Assembly (NCBI GenBank): GCA_963832365.1
Contig: CAWHUL010000021.1
Location: 68,945 to 132,944 of the forward strand
DNA from: CAWBRT01 sp963832365
GTDB lineage: Bacteria > Acidobacteriota > Terriglobia > Terriglobales > Acidobacteriaceae
DNA: 64,000 nt
Direction: 5' to 3'
In this document: one piece after another, positions 9,181 to 17,753 of the stretch
Position numbering within the stretch: position 1 is the stretch's first letter
How the letters are laid out: every line of letters starts with the position of its first letter
The notes under the pieces: generated by a model
Database searches by the model: none
What the model saw: only the letters and a program-made list of their open reading frames with translations
What the model was told of the DNA's origin: nothing
Translations under genes and position numbers: made by a program

Positions 9181-10410
9181 ATGAAAAACCGGGTTTTGTG
9201 GGCAGTAGTACTGATGACGCTACTCGCCGTCCTTGGGTTCGCACTGATCGGTTGCCAAGGTGGAGGAGAAAAGGAAATCAGAATCGCTGACATGGATTGC
9301 CTGTCTGGCAGCAATGCCGACGCCGGCATACAGGATCTGAATGGGTCGCAACTTGCCGTGGACGATATCAATGCCGCTGGCGGCATCAAGGCGCTTGGCG
9401 GCGCCAAAATAAAGCTGGTAGCGGTGGACATGACGAGCGATCCTAAAAACGCCGCCTCCACCGCCGAGCGTACCTTCAGCACCGAAAAAGTGGTTGCCGC
9501 CAAGTGCCCAGGCATCAGCGGAATTGCTTTGCCGATGCTGCCGATCGCGGAAAAGGCAGGAATTCCGGTCATCTGCAATTCAATCAATGACCAGATCTCC
9601 GGCCAGGGTTACAAGTACACCTTTCAGGTTGCGCCACACGGCAGCCAGTTCGGCAACACTCAGGTCGAATTCCTGCGATGGTTAAACGAAAAATACAAGC
9701 TGGGGATTAAAGACGTTGCCGTGGTTTACGAGAACTCTGGATACGGGGTTTCGACGGCGGGCGGCGTTAAGGACATGGTGACCAAGGGCGGATTCAACCT
9801 GGTGCTTTACGAGTCGTATCCGCACGGATTCACCGATGCCTCATCGCTGGTGACAAAGGTTAAGGCGTCGAAGGCGCAGGCACTGTTCCCGGTTGCTTAC
9901 ACCACGGACGCGAAGCTGATCACCAGCACCATGAATCAGATGAATGTGCACCCTGTCATCGTTGGCGGTGGTGCGGGCTTCATCTGGCCGGCGTTCTTTA
10001 CCGAAATGGGAGCCGCGGCCAATGGATTTGTCTCGGTCGCTTCCTGGAACTGGGATTCGAAGAGCATCTCCTCCGTGCCGGAGCTGGCGGCGATCACTGA
10101 CCGTTACCAGAAGAGGTTTGGGGTGTTCATGGGCGAGCATGCCGGGCCGAGCTACGCGGCCATTCGCATGATTGCCCAGGCGATGGAGGCGACCAAGTCG
10201 AGCGACAGCAAGAAGATTCGCGACTACCTGGCCACTTTCAACGACAGCGGAGCGGTCGGTGGTTTCATGCAGCCTGGGACGATAAAGATTGACAGCACAG
10301 GCTTCAACGGTGTCGTTCATCCGGTCATGATCCAGTGGCAGGATAACCAACCGCGGACCATTTACCCTGAGGCTGATGCAACGCGCAGTTATCAGCCACC
10401 TAAGAAATAA
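9181..10410 (+). CDS. Branched-chain amino-acid ABC transporter substrate-binding lipoprotein
   Basis: A 409-residue periplasmic ligand-binding protein (Peripla_BP_6/LivK type) anchored as a lipoprotein: the signal segment ends in the lipobox LIGC (Cys about 25). The motifs GSNADAGIQDLNGSQLAVDDINAAGGI and VVYENSGYGVSTAGG match the family. It is the first gene of a five-gene liv cluster. A strong hairpin follows its stop codon and probably lets it be made in excess over the membrane parts. The exact ligand (Leu/Ile/Val or another amino or organic acid) is not determined. Confidence 0.92.
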   Translation: MKNRVLWAVVLMTLLAVLGFALIGCQGGGEKEIRIADMDCLSGSNADAGIQDLNGSQLAVDDINAAGGIKALGGAKIKLVAVDMTSDPKNAASTAERTFSTEKVVAAKCPGISGIALPMLPIAEKAGIPVICNSINDQISGQGYKYTFQVAPHGSQFGNTQVEFLRWLNEKYKLGIKDVAVVYENSGYGVSTAGGVKDMVTKGGFNLVLYESYPHGFTDASSLVTKVKASKAQALFPVAYTTDAKLITSTMNQMNVHPVIVGGGAGFIWPAFFTEMGAAANGFVSVASWNWDSKSISSVPELAAITDRYQKRFGVFMGEHAGPSYAAIRMIAQAMEATKSSDSKKIRDYLATFNDSGAVGGFMQPGTIKIDSTGFNGVVHPVMIQWQDNQPRTIYPEADATRSYQPPKK

Positions 10411-10425
10411 GAGCAAGCTGCATCT

Positions 10426-10447
10426 GGGGTGCCCCTCGGGGCACCCC
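10426..10447 (+). terminator. Perfect hairpin after the binding-protein gene (attenuator)
   Basis: GGGGTGCCCC (10426-10435) and GGGGCACCCC (10438-10447) form a 10-bp perfect inverted repeat with a 2-base spacer between the binding-protein and livH genes. No strong T-run follows, so partial termination or 3'-end protection of the upstream mRNA is more likely than full termination. Confidence 0.7.
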
Positions 10448-10475
10448 CGTTCATTAAACCGGAGGAGATAGGATA

Positions 10476-11348
10476 GTGAACCCTACTATCTTTTTGCAGA
10501 CGACTATCAATGGGTTGATGATAGGCGGCGTTTACGCGCTGGTTGCCGTCGGGTTGACGCTGATCTTCGGGGTGATGAAGATCGTTAACTTTGCCCAGGG
10601 AGAGTTCGTAATGCTGGCCATGTACGTCAGTTGGATGCTCGCAACCTTTGCCCACATCGGGCCCTATCCGGGATTGCTGATCGTCGCGGCTGTCATGTTC
10701 GGGTTCGGCTATCTGGTCTTCAAGTTCCTCATTATCCGGGTAATTGGCAAACCCGACGAATCCTTCATCCTCCTGACTCTCGGTTTGTCCATCGTTTTGC
10801 AAAACCTGATCCTGGTCATCTTTGGCGCCGAGTATTTTTCAGTTGACACACCCATCAAGGATCAGGCGTTCCATTTGGCCGGTCTCAGCCTCTCCGTGCC
10901 ACGCCTGATTGCCTTTGTGGTGGCGCTGCTGATGGTTGTGGCGCTCACCATTCTGCTCAAGAAGACCGATCTGGGACGTGCCATGCGGGCAACCTCCGAG
11001 AGCAGTGAGGTCGCAACCCTGCTCGGCATCAATCCGACCAAGTGTTTCACGATTGCGTTCGCCATTGGTATTGTTCTGGCGGGCATCGCCGGCGTGTTGT
11101 TGACGCCGATGTTCTATGTGTTTCCCGGCGTGGGCACGCTCTTTAACCTCACGGCCTTTGTGGTGGTAGTGCTTGGCGGAATGGGATCGGTACCCGGCGC
11201 ATTGCTGGGCGGGTTGATCATCGGCGTCGTCGAGGCTCTCAGCAGCACTTATATTTCGCTGGACCTGGCGCAATTGTTTACCTTCCTGATTTTCCTTGCT
11301 GTGCTCTTCTTACGTCCAAGCGGACTATTCGGAGAAGCTGCGAAATGA
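10476..11348 (+). CDS. livH: Branched-chain amino-acid ABC transporter permease LivH
   Basis: A 290-residue inner-membrane permease with about eight hydrophobic helices. The family start NGLMIGGVYALVAVGLTLIFGVMKIVNFAQGEF and the loop GRAMRATSESSEVATLLGI (contact with the ATPase) are clear. It starts at a GTG with GGAGGAG upstream. Its end overlaps livM by 4 bases (ATGA). Confidence 0.95.
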   Translation: MNPTIFLQTTINGLMIGGVYALVAVGLTLIFGVMKIVNFAQGEFVMLAMYVSWMLATFAHIGPYPGLLIVAAVMFGFGYLVFKFLIIRVIGKPDESFILLTLGLSIVLQNLILVIFGAEYFSVDTPIKDQAFHLAGLSLSVPRLIAFVVALLMVVALTILLKKTDLGRAMRATSESSEVATLLGINPTKCFTIAFAIGIVLAGIAGVLLTPMFYVFPGVGTLFNLTAFVVVVLGGMGSVPGALLGGLIIGVVEALSSTYISLDLAQLFTFLIFLAVLFLRPSGLFGEAAK

Positions 11349-12325
11349 ACCCCAAGGCGGCAAAATTCGTCCTGCCTGTGCTCATTGTGGTGGTGCTCGC
11401 CATTCCGCTTTTCGTATCCGTTCCTTATTACCTGCATATCATGTTCATGATTTTTCTACTTGCCACCATGGGGCTGGGATGGAACCTGATAGGCGGTTAT
11501 GGCGCGCAGCTCTCGCTCGGGCATTCGGTGTTTTTCGCCATCGGCGCCTACACCTCGGTTTTGTTTGTTGTATACAAGCATCTGACGCCGCTGGTGGGCG
11601 GAGTAATCGGCATGGCGCTGGCAGTGGTGGCAGCGGTCATCATTGGCATGCCTTGCTTCCGCTTGCGCGGACCTTACTTTGCGCTGGCCACTATCGCTTC
11701 TGGCGAGATCACGCGCACGCTGCTGCTGCACTTCAAGGACTTCACGGCGGGTGCCAACGGGGTGCCAATTCCATTCCATGGCAGTGACCCGCTCTTTCTG
11801 CAATTCGGTTCCAAGGCTGCGTACTACTATTTGGCTCTGCTTATGCTGGCCGTGGTTTTCATGATTGTGCGCACGATGGAGCGCGCGAAGATAGGCCGCT
11901 ACCTGGCGGCGGTGCGGGAGGATCAGGACGCCGCCGAGTCTCTCGGTGTCAAGACTGCCTGGGTCAAGATGGCCGCTTTTATGCTCAGTGCGGCAATCGT
12001 GGCTGCCTGCGGAGTTCTCTATGCGTTCACGGTCGGCTACATCGATCCCGACAGCGTTGCCAGCGTCGACCTGTCAATTCAAATCGCCGTGGTGGTGATC
12101 GTCGGAGGAATCGGAACGCTGTGGGGGCCCATCCTGGGCGCGGCAGTGGTTGTGATGCTGACGGAGTTGACCAACATGTATCTCGGCGCGGTGAGAGGCG
12201 GAGCCAGTTTGGTGCTCTATGGGATTCTTCTCATCGTGGTCATACTCGTGAAGCCGAATGGTCTGATTTCCTTGTTTGACAGATTCTGGCCCAAGAAACA
12301 GGTTGCTCATGGAACCAATGCTTAA
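11345..12325 (+). CDS. livM: Branched-chain amino-acid ABC transporter permease LivM
   Basis: A 326-residue permease with many membrane helices. Family marks are GWNLIGGYGAQLSLGHSVFF near the start and RYLAAVREDQDAAESLGVK as the ATPase-contact loop, with GGIGTLWGPILGA near the end. It pairs with LivH to form the membrane pore. It overlaps livH by ATGA, and its last codons overlap the livG start. Confidence 0.95.
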   Translation: MNPKAAKFVLPVLIVVVLAIPLFVSVPYYLHIMFMIFLLATMGLGWNLIGGYGAQLSLGHSVFFAIGAYTSVLFVVYKHLTPLVGGVIGMALAVVAAVIIGMPCFRLRGPYFALATIASGEITRTLLLHFKDFTAGANGVPIPFHGSDPLFLQFGSKAAYYYLALLMLAVVFMIVRTMERAKIGRYLAAVREDQDAAESLGVKTAWVKMAAFMLSAAIVAACGVLYAFTVGYIDPDSVASVDLSIQIAVVVIVGGIGTLWGPILGAAVVVMLTELTNMYLGAVRGGASLVLYGILLIVVILVKPNGLISLFDRFWPKKQVAHGTNA

Positions 12326-13038
12326 GGTTACCAAGCTCAAGAAGTCTTTTGGCGGCGTACATGCGTTGAAGGACGTTTCCCTGGACCTCGAACGGGGAGA
12401 GATTCTCGGTTTGATTGGGCCCAACGGCTCGGGCAAATCGACGTTCGTGAACACGATCGCCGGCCTCTACCGACCTGATGGCGGCAACGTGCTGCTGGAG
12501 GGCGTCGATGTTACCGCGCAGGCGCCGCCCGCAGATGGCTCGCCATGGCGTTGCCAGGACGTTCCAGTCGTCGCGGCCCTTCCTGAACCTGAGCGTGCTT
12601 GAGAACGTGACCATTGCGGCATTGCTCCACACCAACCATACGGCCGAGGCTGAGACGGTCGCCTTGGAATGCATCGAGATGACCGGCCTGAATAGTTCCA
12701 TGCACCTGAAGAGCGCGAGCCTGCCGGTGGAAAAGAGAAAGCGTCTGGATCTGTGCCGGGCGCTGGCATTGAAGCCCAAGGTCATGATGCTGGATGAATG
12801 CCTGGCCGGCCTTAACCCTCACGAAATGGAAGAGGGACTGGAACTGGTGCGGAAGATCAATCGCAGCGGAATCAGCGTCATCTTTATCGAGCATGTAATG
12901 AAAGCGGTGGTGGCGCTTTGCCACCGGATAGTGGTGTTGAATCAGGGCGAACTGCTCGCCGAGGGAGCCCCGGAAGCGGTGATGGCCAACGAGAAGGTGA
13001 TTACAGCCTACCTGGGCGAGGGCTACAAACGTGCTTGA
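12309..13038 (+). pseudogene. livG: LivG ATPase of the branched-chain amino-acid transporter, frameshifted
   Basis: The ATP-hydrolysing subunit is split over two frames. The first part (ATG 12309) holds Walker A GPNGSGKST; the second, from about 12530, holds the Q-loop region ARTFQSSRPFLNLSV, a diverged signature (PVEKRKRLDL) and Walker B MMLDECLAGLNP. Removing one C from the CCC at 12528-12530 joins them into a normal-length LivG of about 242 residues. The other four liv genes are intact, so this is probably a sequence error or a very recent mutation. The upstream end overlaps livM. Confidence 0.85.
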
Positions 13039-13735
13039 GATCAAGGAAATCGTAACCGGCTACGGAGATATGAAGGTGCTGGATGGAGTGTCGTTGCGCG
13101 TCGACAGCGGCGAAGCTGTAGCGCTGGTCGGCTCCAACGGAGCCGGCAAGACCACCCTGCTGCGGGCCATCTCAGGACTGATTCCGGTGTGGTCGGGCAG
13201 CATCGTGTTCGACGGCAAGGAACTGACGAAGATTCCGGCCCATACGCTGCCGGGGTTGGGGATCGCACACATTCCGCAGGGCAGAGGGGTGCTCAGCCTA
13301 CTGACGGTTCAGGACAATCTGATCCTGGGCGCCTATACCGCCTCGGCCAAGCCGCAGCGAGCCGCCACGCTGGAGAAAGTCTATGGGCTGTTCCCCGTGC
13401 TGAGGGAAAAGAAGGACGATCTCGGCGGGTCACTCAGCGGCGGACAGCAGCAGATGCTGGCCATCGCGCGGGCCTTGATGAGCCATCCCAAACTGCTGAT
13501 TCTCGACGAACCATCGCTCGGACTTGCTCCGATCGTCGTGGCGAGCGTCTTCAAGATCATCAAGGAAATCTCCAGCGAGGGTGTCTCGATCCTGCTGATC
13601 GAGCAGAACCTGGTGGAGGCGCTGGCGGTATCGAGCCGCGGTTACGTGCTGGAAACCGGCCGGGTGGTGCTGGAAGGCCGCAGCGAAGAACTCGCGGTCA
13701 ACCAAGAGGTTCGCGCCGCATACCTCGGCATCTAG
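13031..13735 (+). CDS. livF: Branched-chain amino-acid ABC transporter ATPase LivF
   Basis: A 234-residue ATPase. Walker A is GSNGAGKTT, the signature is LSGGQQQMLAIARAL, and Walker B is LLILDEPSLGLAP, followed by the usual C-terminal LivF ending VRAAYLGI. The GTG at 13031 overlaps the livG reading frame by 8 bases. It is the last gene of the liv cluster. Confidence 0.95.
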   Translation: MLEIKEIVTGYGDMKVLDGVSLRVDSGEAVALVGSNGAGKTTLLRAISGLIPVWSGSIVFDGKELTKIPAHTLPGLGIAHIPQGRGVLSLLTVQDNLILGAYTASAKPQRAATLEKVYGLFPVLREKKDDLGGSLSGGQQQMLAIARALMSHPKLLILDEPSLGLAPIVVASVFKIIKEISSEGVSILLIEQNLVEALAVSSRGYVLETGRVVLEGRSEELAVNQEVRAAYLGI

Positions 13736-13785
13736 CATAGCGTTTAGGGAATTCGCGTAATAGCTGCGCGGGACTGAGACAACAA

Positions 13786-13828
13786 CCCCACATTAGCTCC
13801 GCCTTCGGCTCCGCAAATGTGGGCCACC
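13786..13828 (+). repeat. Dispersed palindrome, copy 6
   Basis: CCCCACATTAGCTCCGCC ... CGGCTCCGCAAATGTGGGCCACC lies 50 bases after livF and before the convergent DUF1634 gene. It has a longer inner loop than other copies but the same ends. Confidence 0.7.
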
Positions 13829-13865
13829 AATTCTCAAAAAGCCCAAAGCGGTGCAAGACCTCCGT

Positions 13866-14255
13866 CTACCCAAGCGAAGAGCCGACAAGGCTGAACAGCA
13901 GTATGGCGAGCACGAACAAAGTAATGCAGACGTAGAGCTTGTCTTTTTCAAGCGCGAATGCCACAGCCGAAAAGACGACTCGCGCCACAGGCGTGGCGAT
14001 CAGCAGCAGCACTCCCAATTGAATGATGGCGCGCCCGCGAAACTGGCCGACGCCCGTGAGGATGCCTTCGATCGTGCTGAACTGGGCGCTCTCGCCGTGG
14101 AATGCCTTGTAATCGGGCAGTGGCGCGGCACCATTCCGGATCAGATAGATGATTGCCCCGAAGGACACGACGGCGCCGGCCACCATAACGCCCAGCCGAA
14201 GCAGGATGCCGATAATCAATTCCATTCGCCGGTCGCCCCACTCGTGTACGTTCAT
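13866..14255 (-). CDS. DUF1634 membrane protein
   Basis: A 129-residue membrane protein with three hydrophobic helices (about 13-40, 75-97 and 106-127). The family pattern is clear: RMELIIGILLRLGVMVAGAVV, then GRAIIQLGVLLLIATPVARVVFS. DUF1634 proteins are nearly always next to TauE/SafE exporters, as here: it overlaps the exporter gene by 4 bases. It is likely an accessory subunit; no biochemical role is known. Confidence 0.85.
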   Translation of the reverse strand: MNVHEWGDRRMELIIGILLRLGVMVAGAVVSFGAIIYLIRNGAAPLPDYKAFHGESAQFSTIEGILTGVGQFRGRAIIQLGVLLLIATPVARVVFSAVAFALEKDKLYVCITLFVLAILLFSLVGSSLG

Positions 14256-15088
14256 AGGCTTCCTCTGATTCCGTTGATGATCATTTCAATGCCGAGCGCG
14301 ACGATCACCACGCTGAAGACGAGACGCAGCGATTTTGTTTTCGCTTTTACCAGGAGCTTTGCCCCGAGGAGTGAGCCGCCAAGCACCCCGAGCATCACCG
14401 GCATCGCCAATCCGGGATCGATATAGCCGCGGCTGAGATACAGTCCCGCACTCGCCGCCGCCGTCACGCCGATCATAAAGTTGCTGGTGGTAGTGGAAAC
14501 CTTGAACGGAATGCGCATCGCCTGATCCATGGCCAGCACCTTCACGGCACCCGAGCCAATACCCAGCAGGCCCGAAAGCGTTCCCGCCGTGAACATCAGG
14601 CTGAATCCAGTCGGCACATTGCACACGCAGTACGACCGCGGCCCATTGGGGGTCGGATAGGTTCCGCTCAAGCGCAGCTTCTCCGACAGCGAGCCGCATT
14701 CCTCCATGGTCGGTTGCTCGCGTTGCTTCCTGCCGGAGAGATAAGCGGAGACCAGCAGCACCACGCCGAAGATCACCGCGATTGCCCGGGCGGATACCAT
14801 GGTAGCGATCAGCGCGCCAAGAATTGCGCCCAGGGTGGTTGCGATCTCCAGGAACATGCCGATGCGAACGTTGGAGTAGCCTTCACGAACATAAGCGGCT
14901 GCCGCGCCGGAAGATGTGGCGATCACCGAGATGAGCGAGGCGCCAATCGCATAGCGAATGTCTACCCCAAAAACGATTGTGAGCAGGGGGACGAGAACAA
15001 CTCCGCCGCCCAAGCCGGTCAGAGCCCCCACTAATCCAGCCATAAAGGACGACACAGCGACCAGCACTGTGAAGACAAGAATCGTCAT
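14252..15088 (-). CDS. TauE/SafE-family sulfite/sulfonate-type exporter
   Basis: A 278-residue inner-membrane protein with about eight helices in two repeats. The first half has GLVGALTGLGGGVVLVPLL and the second GTLSGLLGIGSGAVKVLAMD, the twin Gly-rich loops of the TauE/SafE family. Members move sulfite, sulfonates or similar organic anions out of the cell. It is translated with the DUF1634 gene (ATGA overlap). The cargo cannot be told from the sequence. Confidence 0.88.
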   Translation of the reverse strand: MTILVFTVLVAVSSFMAGLVGALTGLGGGVVLVPLLTIVFGVDIRYAIGASLISVIATSSGAAAAYVREGYSNVRIGMFLEIATTLGAILGALIATMVSARAIAVIFGVVLLVSAYLSGRKQREQPTMEECGSLSEKLRLSGTYPTPNGPRSYCVCNVPTGFSLMFTAGTLSGLLGIGSGAVKVLAMDQAMRIPFKVSTTTSNFMIGVTAAASAGLYLSRGYIDPGLAMPVMLGVLGGSLLGAKLLVKAKTKSLRLVFSVVIVALGIEMIINGIRGSL

Positions 15089-15806
15089 TTGGTTTCGAAA
15101 CCTTCGCCCCGGGCAGTCGCGCGGGGAGCCTTGCGACTATTGCAAAAGAATTATAGCGTCCCGTGACGCTGGAGCGGAGACCAGAGCTGGCCTCGGTTGC
15201 GGTTCCGCGCGAATCTAGAGCGAGACGAGACCAATTGCGCTGGATTGATGCTCTAAACTTCCAAAAAACGGACCGTGCTGATGCGACTGCACCGGAGCTA
15301 GATCAACAGGCACGGACCGGCCCAGTAGAGGACGTTAGTCACGCTCTTTGACCCGGCGGCGTCTTTTTGCGCCACAAGGGGGGCTGGTAACTGTTTTTCC
15401 AGTAGCGCTAGGGTGATTCATTGATTAACAGGAAGGGCCGGCTGGATGTGTTGCGAGGCAGATTAAATGCTGGCTTCGCGAGGTTCTGCTCCAGAGCGGC
15501 TCAACCCTCATCTGCTGCCGTTCGATGTCAATAGAAGCACGTCAGATAATCAATTCTTGTCGAAACCCTGGAGGATTGATACGCTGCCCTAGCAGATATA
15601 AATCTGCAATCCAAACAACAATAACTCCGCTCCGCACCGTGAGGCAGACAAAGTCACACAATGCGGGGCTTTTTTACGTTTGCAAACCAATTCTCTCAGC
15701 AGCCTGCCAGGAACGGTCAGATACTTTCGCACGTATAAGTCCCTGTGATAGACATGACACAGAGTTCATCGCGAGCTTCATCGATGAGGGCTCCAGGGAG
15801 CCGGAA
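15089..15806. other. 718-base stretch without a supported gene
   Basis: Open frames here lack any recognisable domain. The long frame running into the next gene from 15525 has non-coding character (Arg/Cys-rich, no family match) before 15807, so I treat it as the leader region of the double ATPase gene. Confidence 0.55.
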
Positions 15807-17711
15807 TTGAAAAGGGCGGAGACCGCTGGGTCGGCCAGGATTCTCGACGTACAGCAATTGACGGTGCACTTTACGACCTCGGGACGTAAGGTCGAGGCGG
15901 TGCGCAATCTCTGCCTGCAAGTCGACCGCGGCGAAACGCTCGCGATTGTCGGTGAATCCGGTTCGGGCAAATCCGTCTCGGCCTTGGCCATCATGCGTTT
16001 GGTTGAGCACGGCGGCGGACGCATCATCGGCGGCCAGATGCATTTCCACCGGCGCGACGGCAGCGTGCTGGATTTGGCGCAGGCCACAGAATCCGCCATG
16101 CGCGAGCTGCGCGGCGCGGACTTGGCCATGATCTTCCAGGAGCCGATGACATCGCTGAACCCGGTCCTTTCCGTCGGCGAGCAGATTGCCGAATCGATTC
16201 GACTGCACCAGCGCAAGGACAAGGCGGAAGCTCGTGCGGAGGCCTTGCGCATGCTCGAACTGGTGCGCATCCCAGAATCGCGGCGAGTGCTTGGCCGCTT
16301 TCCGCATCAACTTTCCGGCGGCATGCGGCAGCGCGTGATGATTGCCATGGCACTCTCCTGCCGTCCGTCTCTGCTGATTGCAGACGAGCCGACGACGGCG
16401 CTGGACGTGACCATTCAGGCACAGATTCTGCAACTCATCCGCGGACTGCAGCGAGAGATGCAGATGGGCGTGATCTTTATTACGCACGATATGGGCGTGG
16501 TGGCCGAGATCGCGGATCGAGTGCTGGTGATGTACGCTGGCGAGCGAGTTGAAGAAGGACCGTCTGAGCGGATCTTTGGCGAACCGCGCCATCCTTATAC
16601 GCGTTCGCTGCTGGCGGCGGTTCCGCGTTTGGGCGCGATGCGGGGGACCGATACTCCCGCCAGATTTCCGCTACTGGCGCTGAATGACGAACCGAGGGCG
16701 GAGTCCAAGGTGAGCGCGCCCGCTTTTATAGCCTGGAATGCTTTGGACGGCCTCTCCGTCGATAGCGCGGCCGGGCATAGACCGCTGTTGGCGGTTCGCA
16801 ATCTCACCACGCGCTTTGACGTTCGCACCGGCATCTTCGGCCGGGTGACCAGCCACGTGCATGCGGTGGAGCAGGTCAGCTTCGATCTCTACGCGGGAGA
16901 GACGCTGGCGCTGGTTGGCGAATCCGGATGCGGCAAGTCGACCACCGGAAGATCGCTGCTCAGGCTGGTGGACATTACCGGCGGCGAAATCGAATTCGAC
17001 GGCCGCAGCATTACGCAGCTCTCCGGCAAACCGTTACAGGTGCTGCGCCGGAACATTCAAGTTGTCTTTCAGGACCCGTATGCCTCGCTCGACCCGCGGC
17101 TTACGGTTGGCTACACGATTATGGAGCCGCTGCTGATCCATCACGTGTCCACCAAGGCTGAGGCGGAGCGCCGGGTGGCGTGGCTGCTGGAACGCGTGGG
17201 GCTTCTGCCGGAGCACGCGCAACGCTATCCCCATGAATTTTCGGGAGGGCAGCGGCAGCGCATTGCGATTGCGCGCGCGCTGGCGCTCAATCCCAAGATT
17301 GTTATCGCCGATGAGTCGGTCTCGGCGCTCGACGTTTCGATCCGGGCGCAGATCATCAACCTGTTGCTCGATCTTCAGCGTGATCTTGGTATTTCGTTTT
17401 TGTTCATCTCGCACGACATGGCGGTTGTGGAACGGGTGAGCCATCGGGTGGCGGTGATGTACCTGGGGCAGATTGTCGAAATTGGCCCGCGCCGCGCCAT
17501 CTTTGAAGATCCGCGGCATGCCTACACGCGCGCATTGCTTTCCGCCGTGCCGATTGCCGATCCGGCGCAGCGTCATTTGCCGCGATCCTTGCTGGTGGAC
17601 GAAATGCCGAGTCCGATTCGAGCCGCCGGCGACGAGCCCGAGATTCATCCCTTGAAGCAGGTGAGCCCCGGACATTTTGTCGCCACCCACAAAATCAGCG
17701 GAAGGTATTAA
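15807..17711 (+). CDS. Fused double ABC ATPase, peptide/nickel (Dpp/Opp/Gsi) type
   Basis: Two OppD/OppF-type ATPases in one chain of about 634 residues, like GsiA/YejF. Half 1 has Walker A GESGSGKS (about 49-56), signature LSGGMRQRVMIAMAL and Walker B LLIADEPTTALD. Half 2 has Walker A GESGCGKS (about 371), signature FSGGQRQRIAIARAL and Walker B IVIADESVSALD. Each half ends in the oligopeptide-transporter C-terminal block (PRHPYTRSLLAAVP, PRHAYTRALLSAVP). I start at the TTG at 15807 with GGGAG 6 bases upstream; a frame from 15525 would add 94 unlikely residues. No permease or binding protein is nearby, so it is an orphan in this window. Confidence 0.88.
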   Translation: MKRAETAGSARILDVQQLTVHFTTSGRKVEAVRNLCLQVDRGETLAIVGESGSGKSVSALAIMRLVEHGGGRIIGGQMHFHRRDGSVLDLAQATESAMRELRGADLAMIFQEPMTSLNPVLSVGEQIAESIRLHQRKDKAEARAEALRMLELVRIPESRRVLGRFPHQLSGGMRQRVMIAMALSCRPSLLIADEPTTALDVTIQAQILQLIRGLQREMQMGVIFITHDMGVVAEIADRVLVMYAGERVEEGPSERIFGEPRHPYTRSLLAAVPRLGAMRGTDTPARFPLLALNDEPRAESKVSAPAFIAWNALDGLSVDSAAGHRPLLAVRNLTTRFDVRTGIFGRVTSHVHAVEQVSFDLYAGETLALVGESGCGKSTTGRSLLRLVDITGGEIEFDGRSITQLSGKPLQVLRRNIQVVFQDPYASLDPRLTVGYTIMEPLLIHHVSTKAEAERRVAWLLERVGLLPEHAQRYPHEFSGGQRQRIAIARALALNPKIVIADESVSALDVSIRAQIINLLLDLQRDLGISFLFISHDMAVVERVSHRVAVMYLGQIVEIGPRRAIFEDPRHAYTRALLSAVPIADPAQRHLPRSLLVDEMPSPIRAAGDEPEIHPLKQVSPGHFVATHKISGRY

Positions 17712-17753
17712 AGCCGGCATTAGTGTCGGCCCAACCGCCAACCAGGAATCACT

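Noticed and set aside
15525..15806. 94-residue N-terminal extension of the double ATPase
   Set aside because: Composition is non-coding and the TTG at 15807 has GGGAG 6 bases upstream; family members begin about there.
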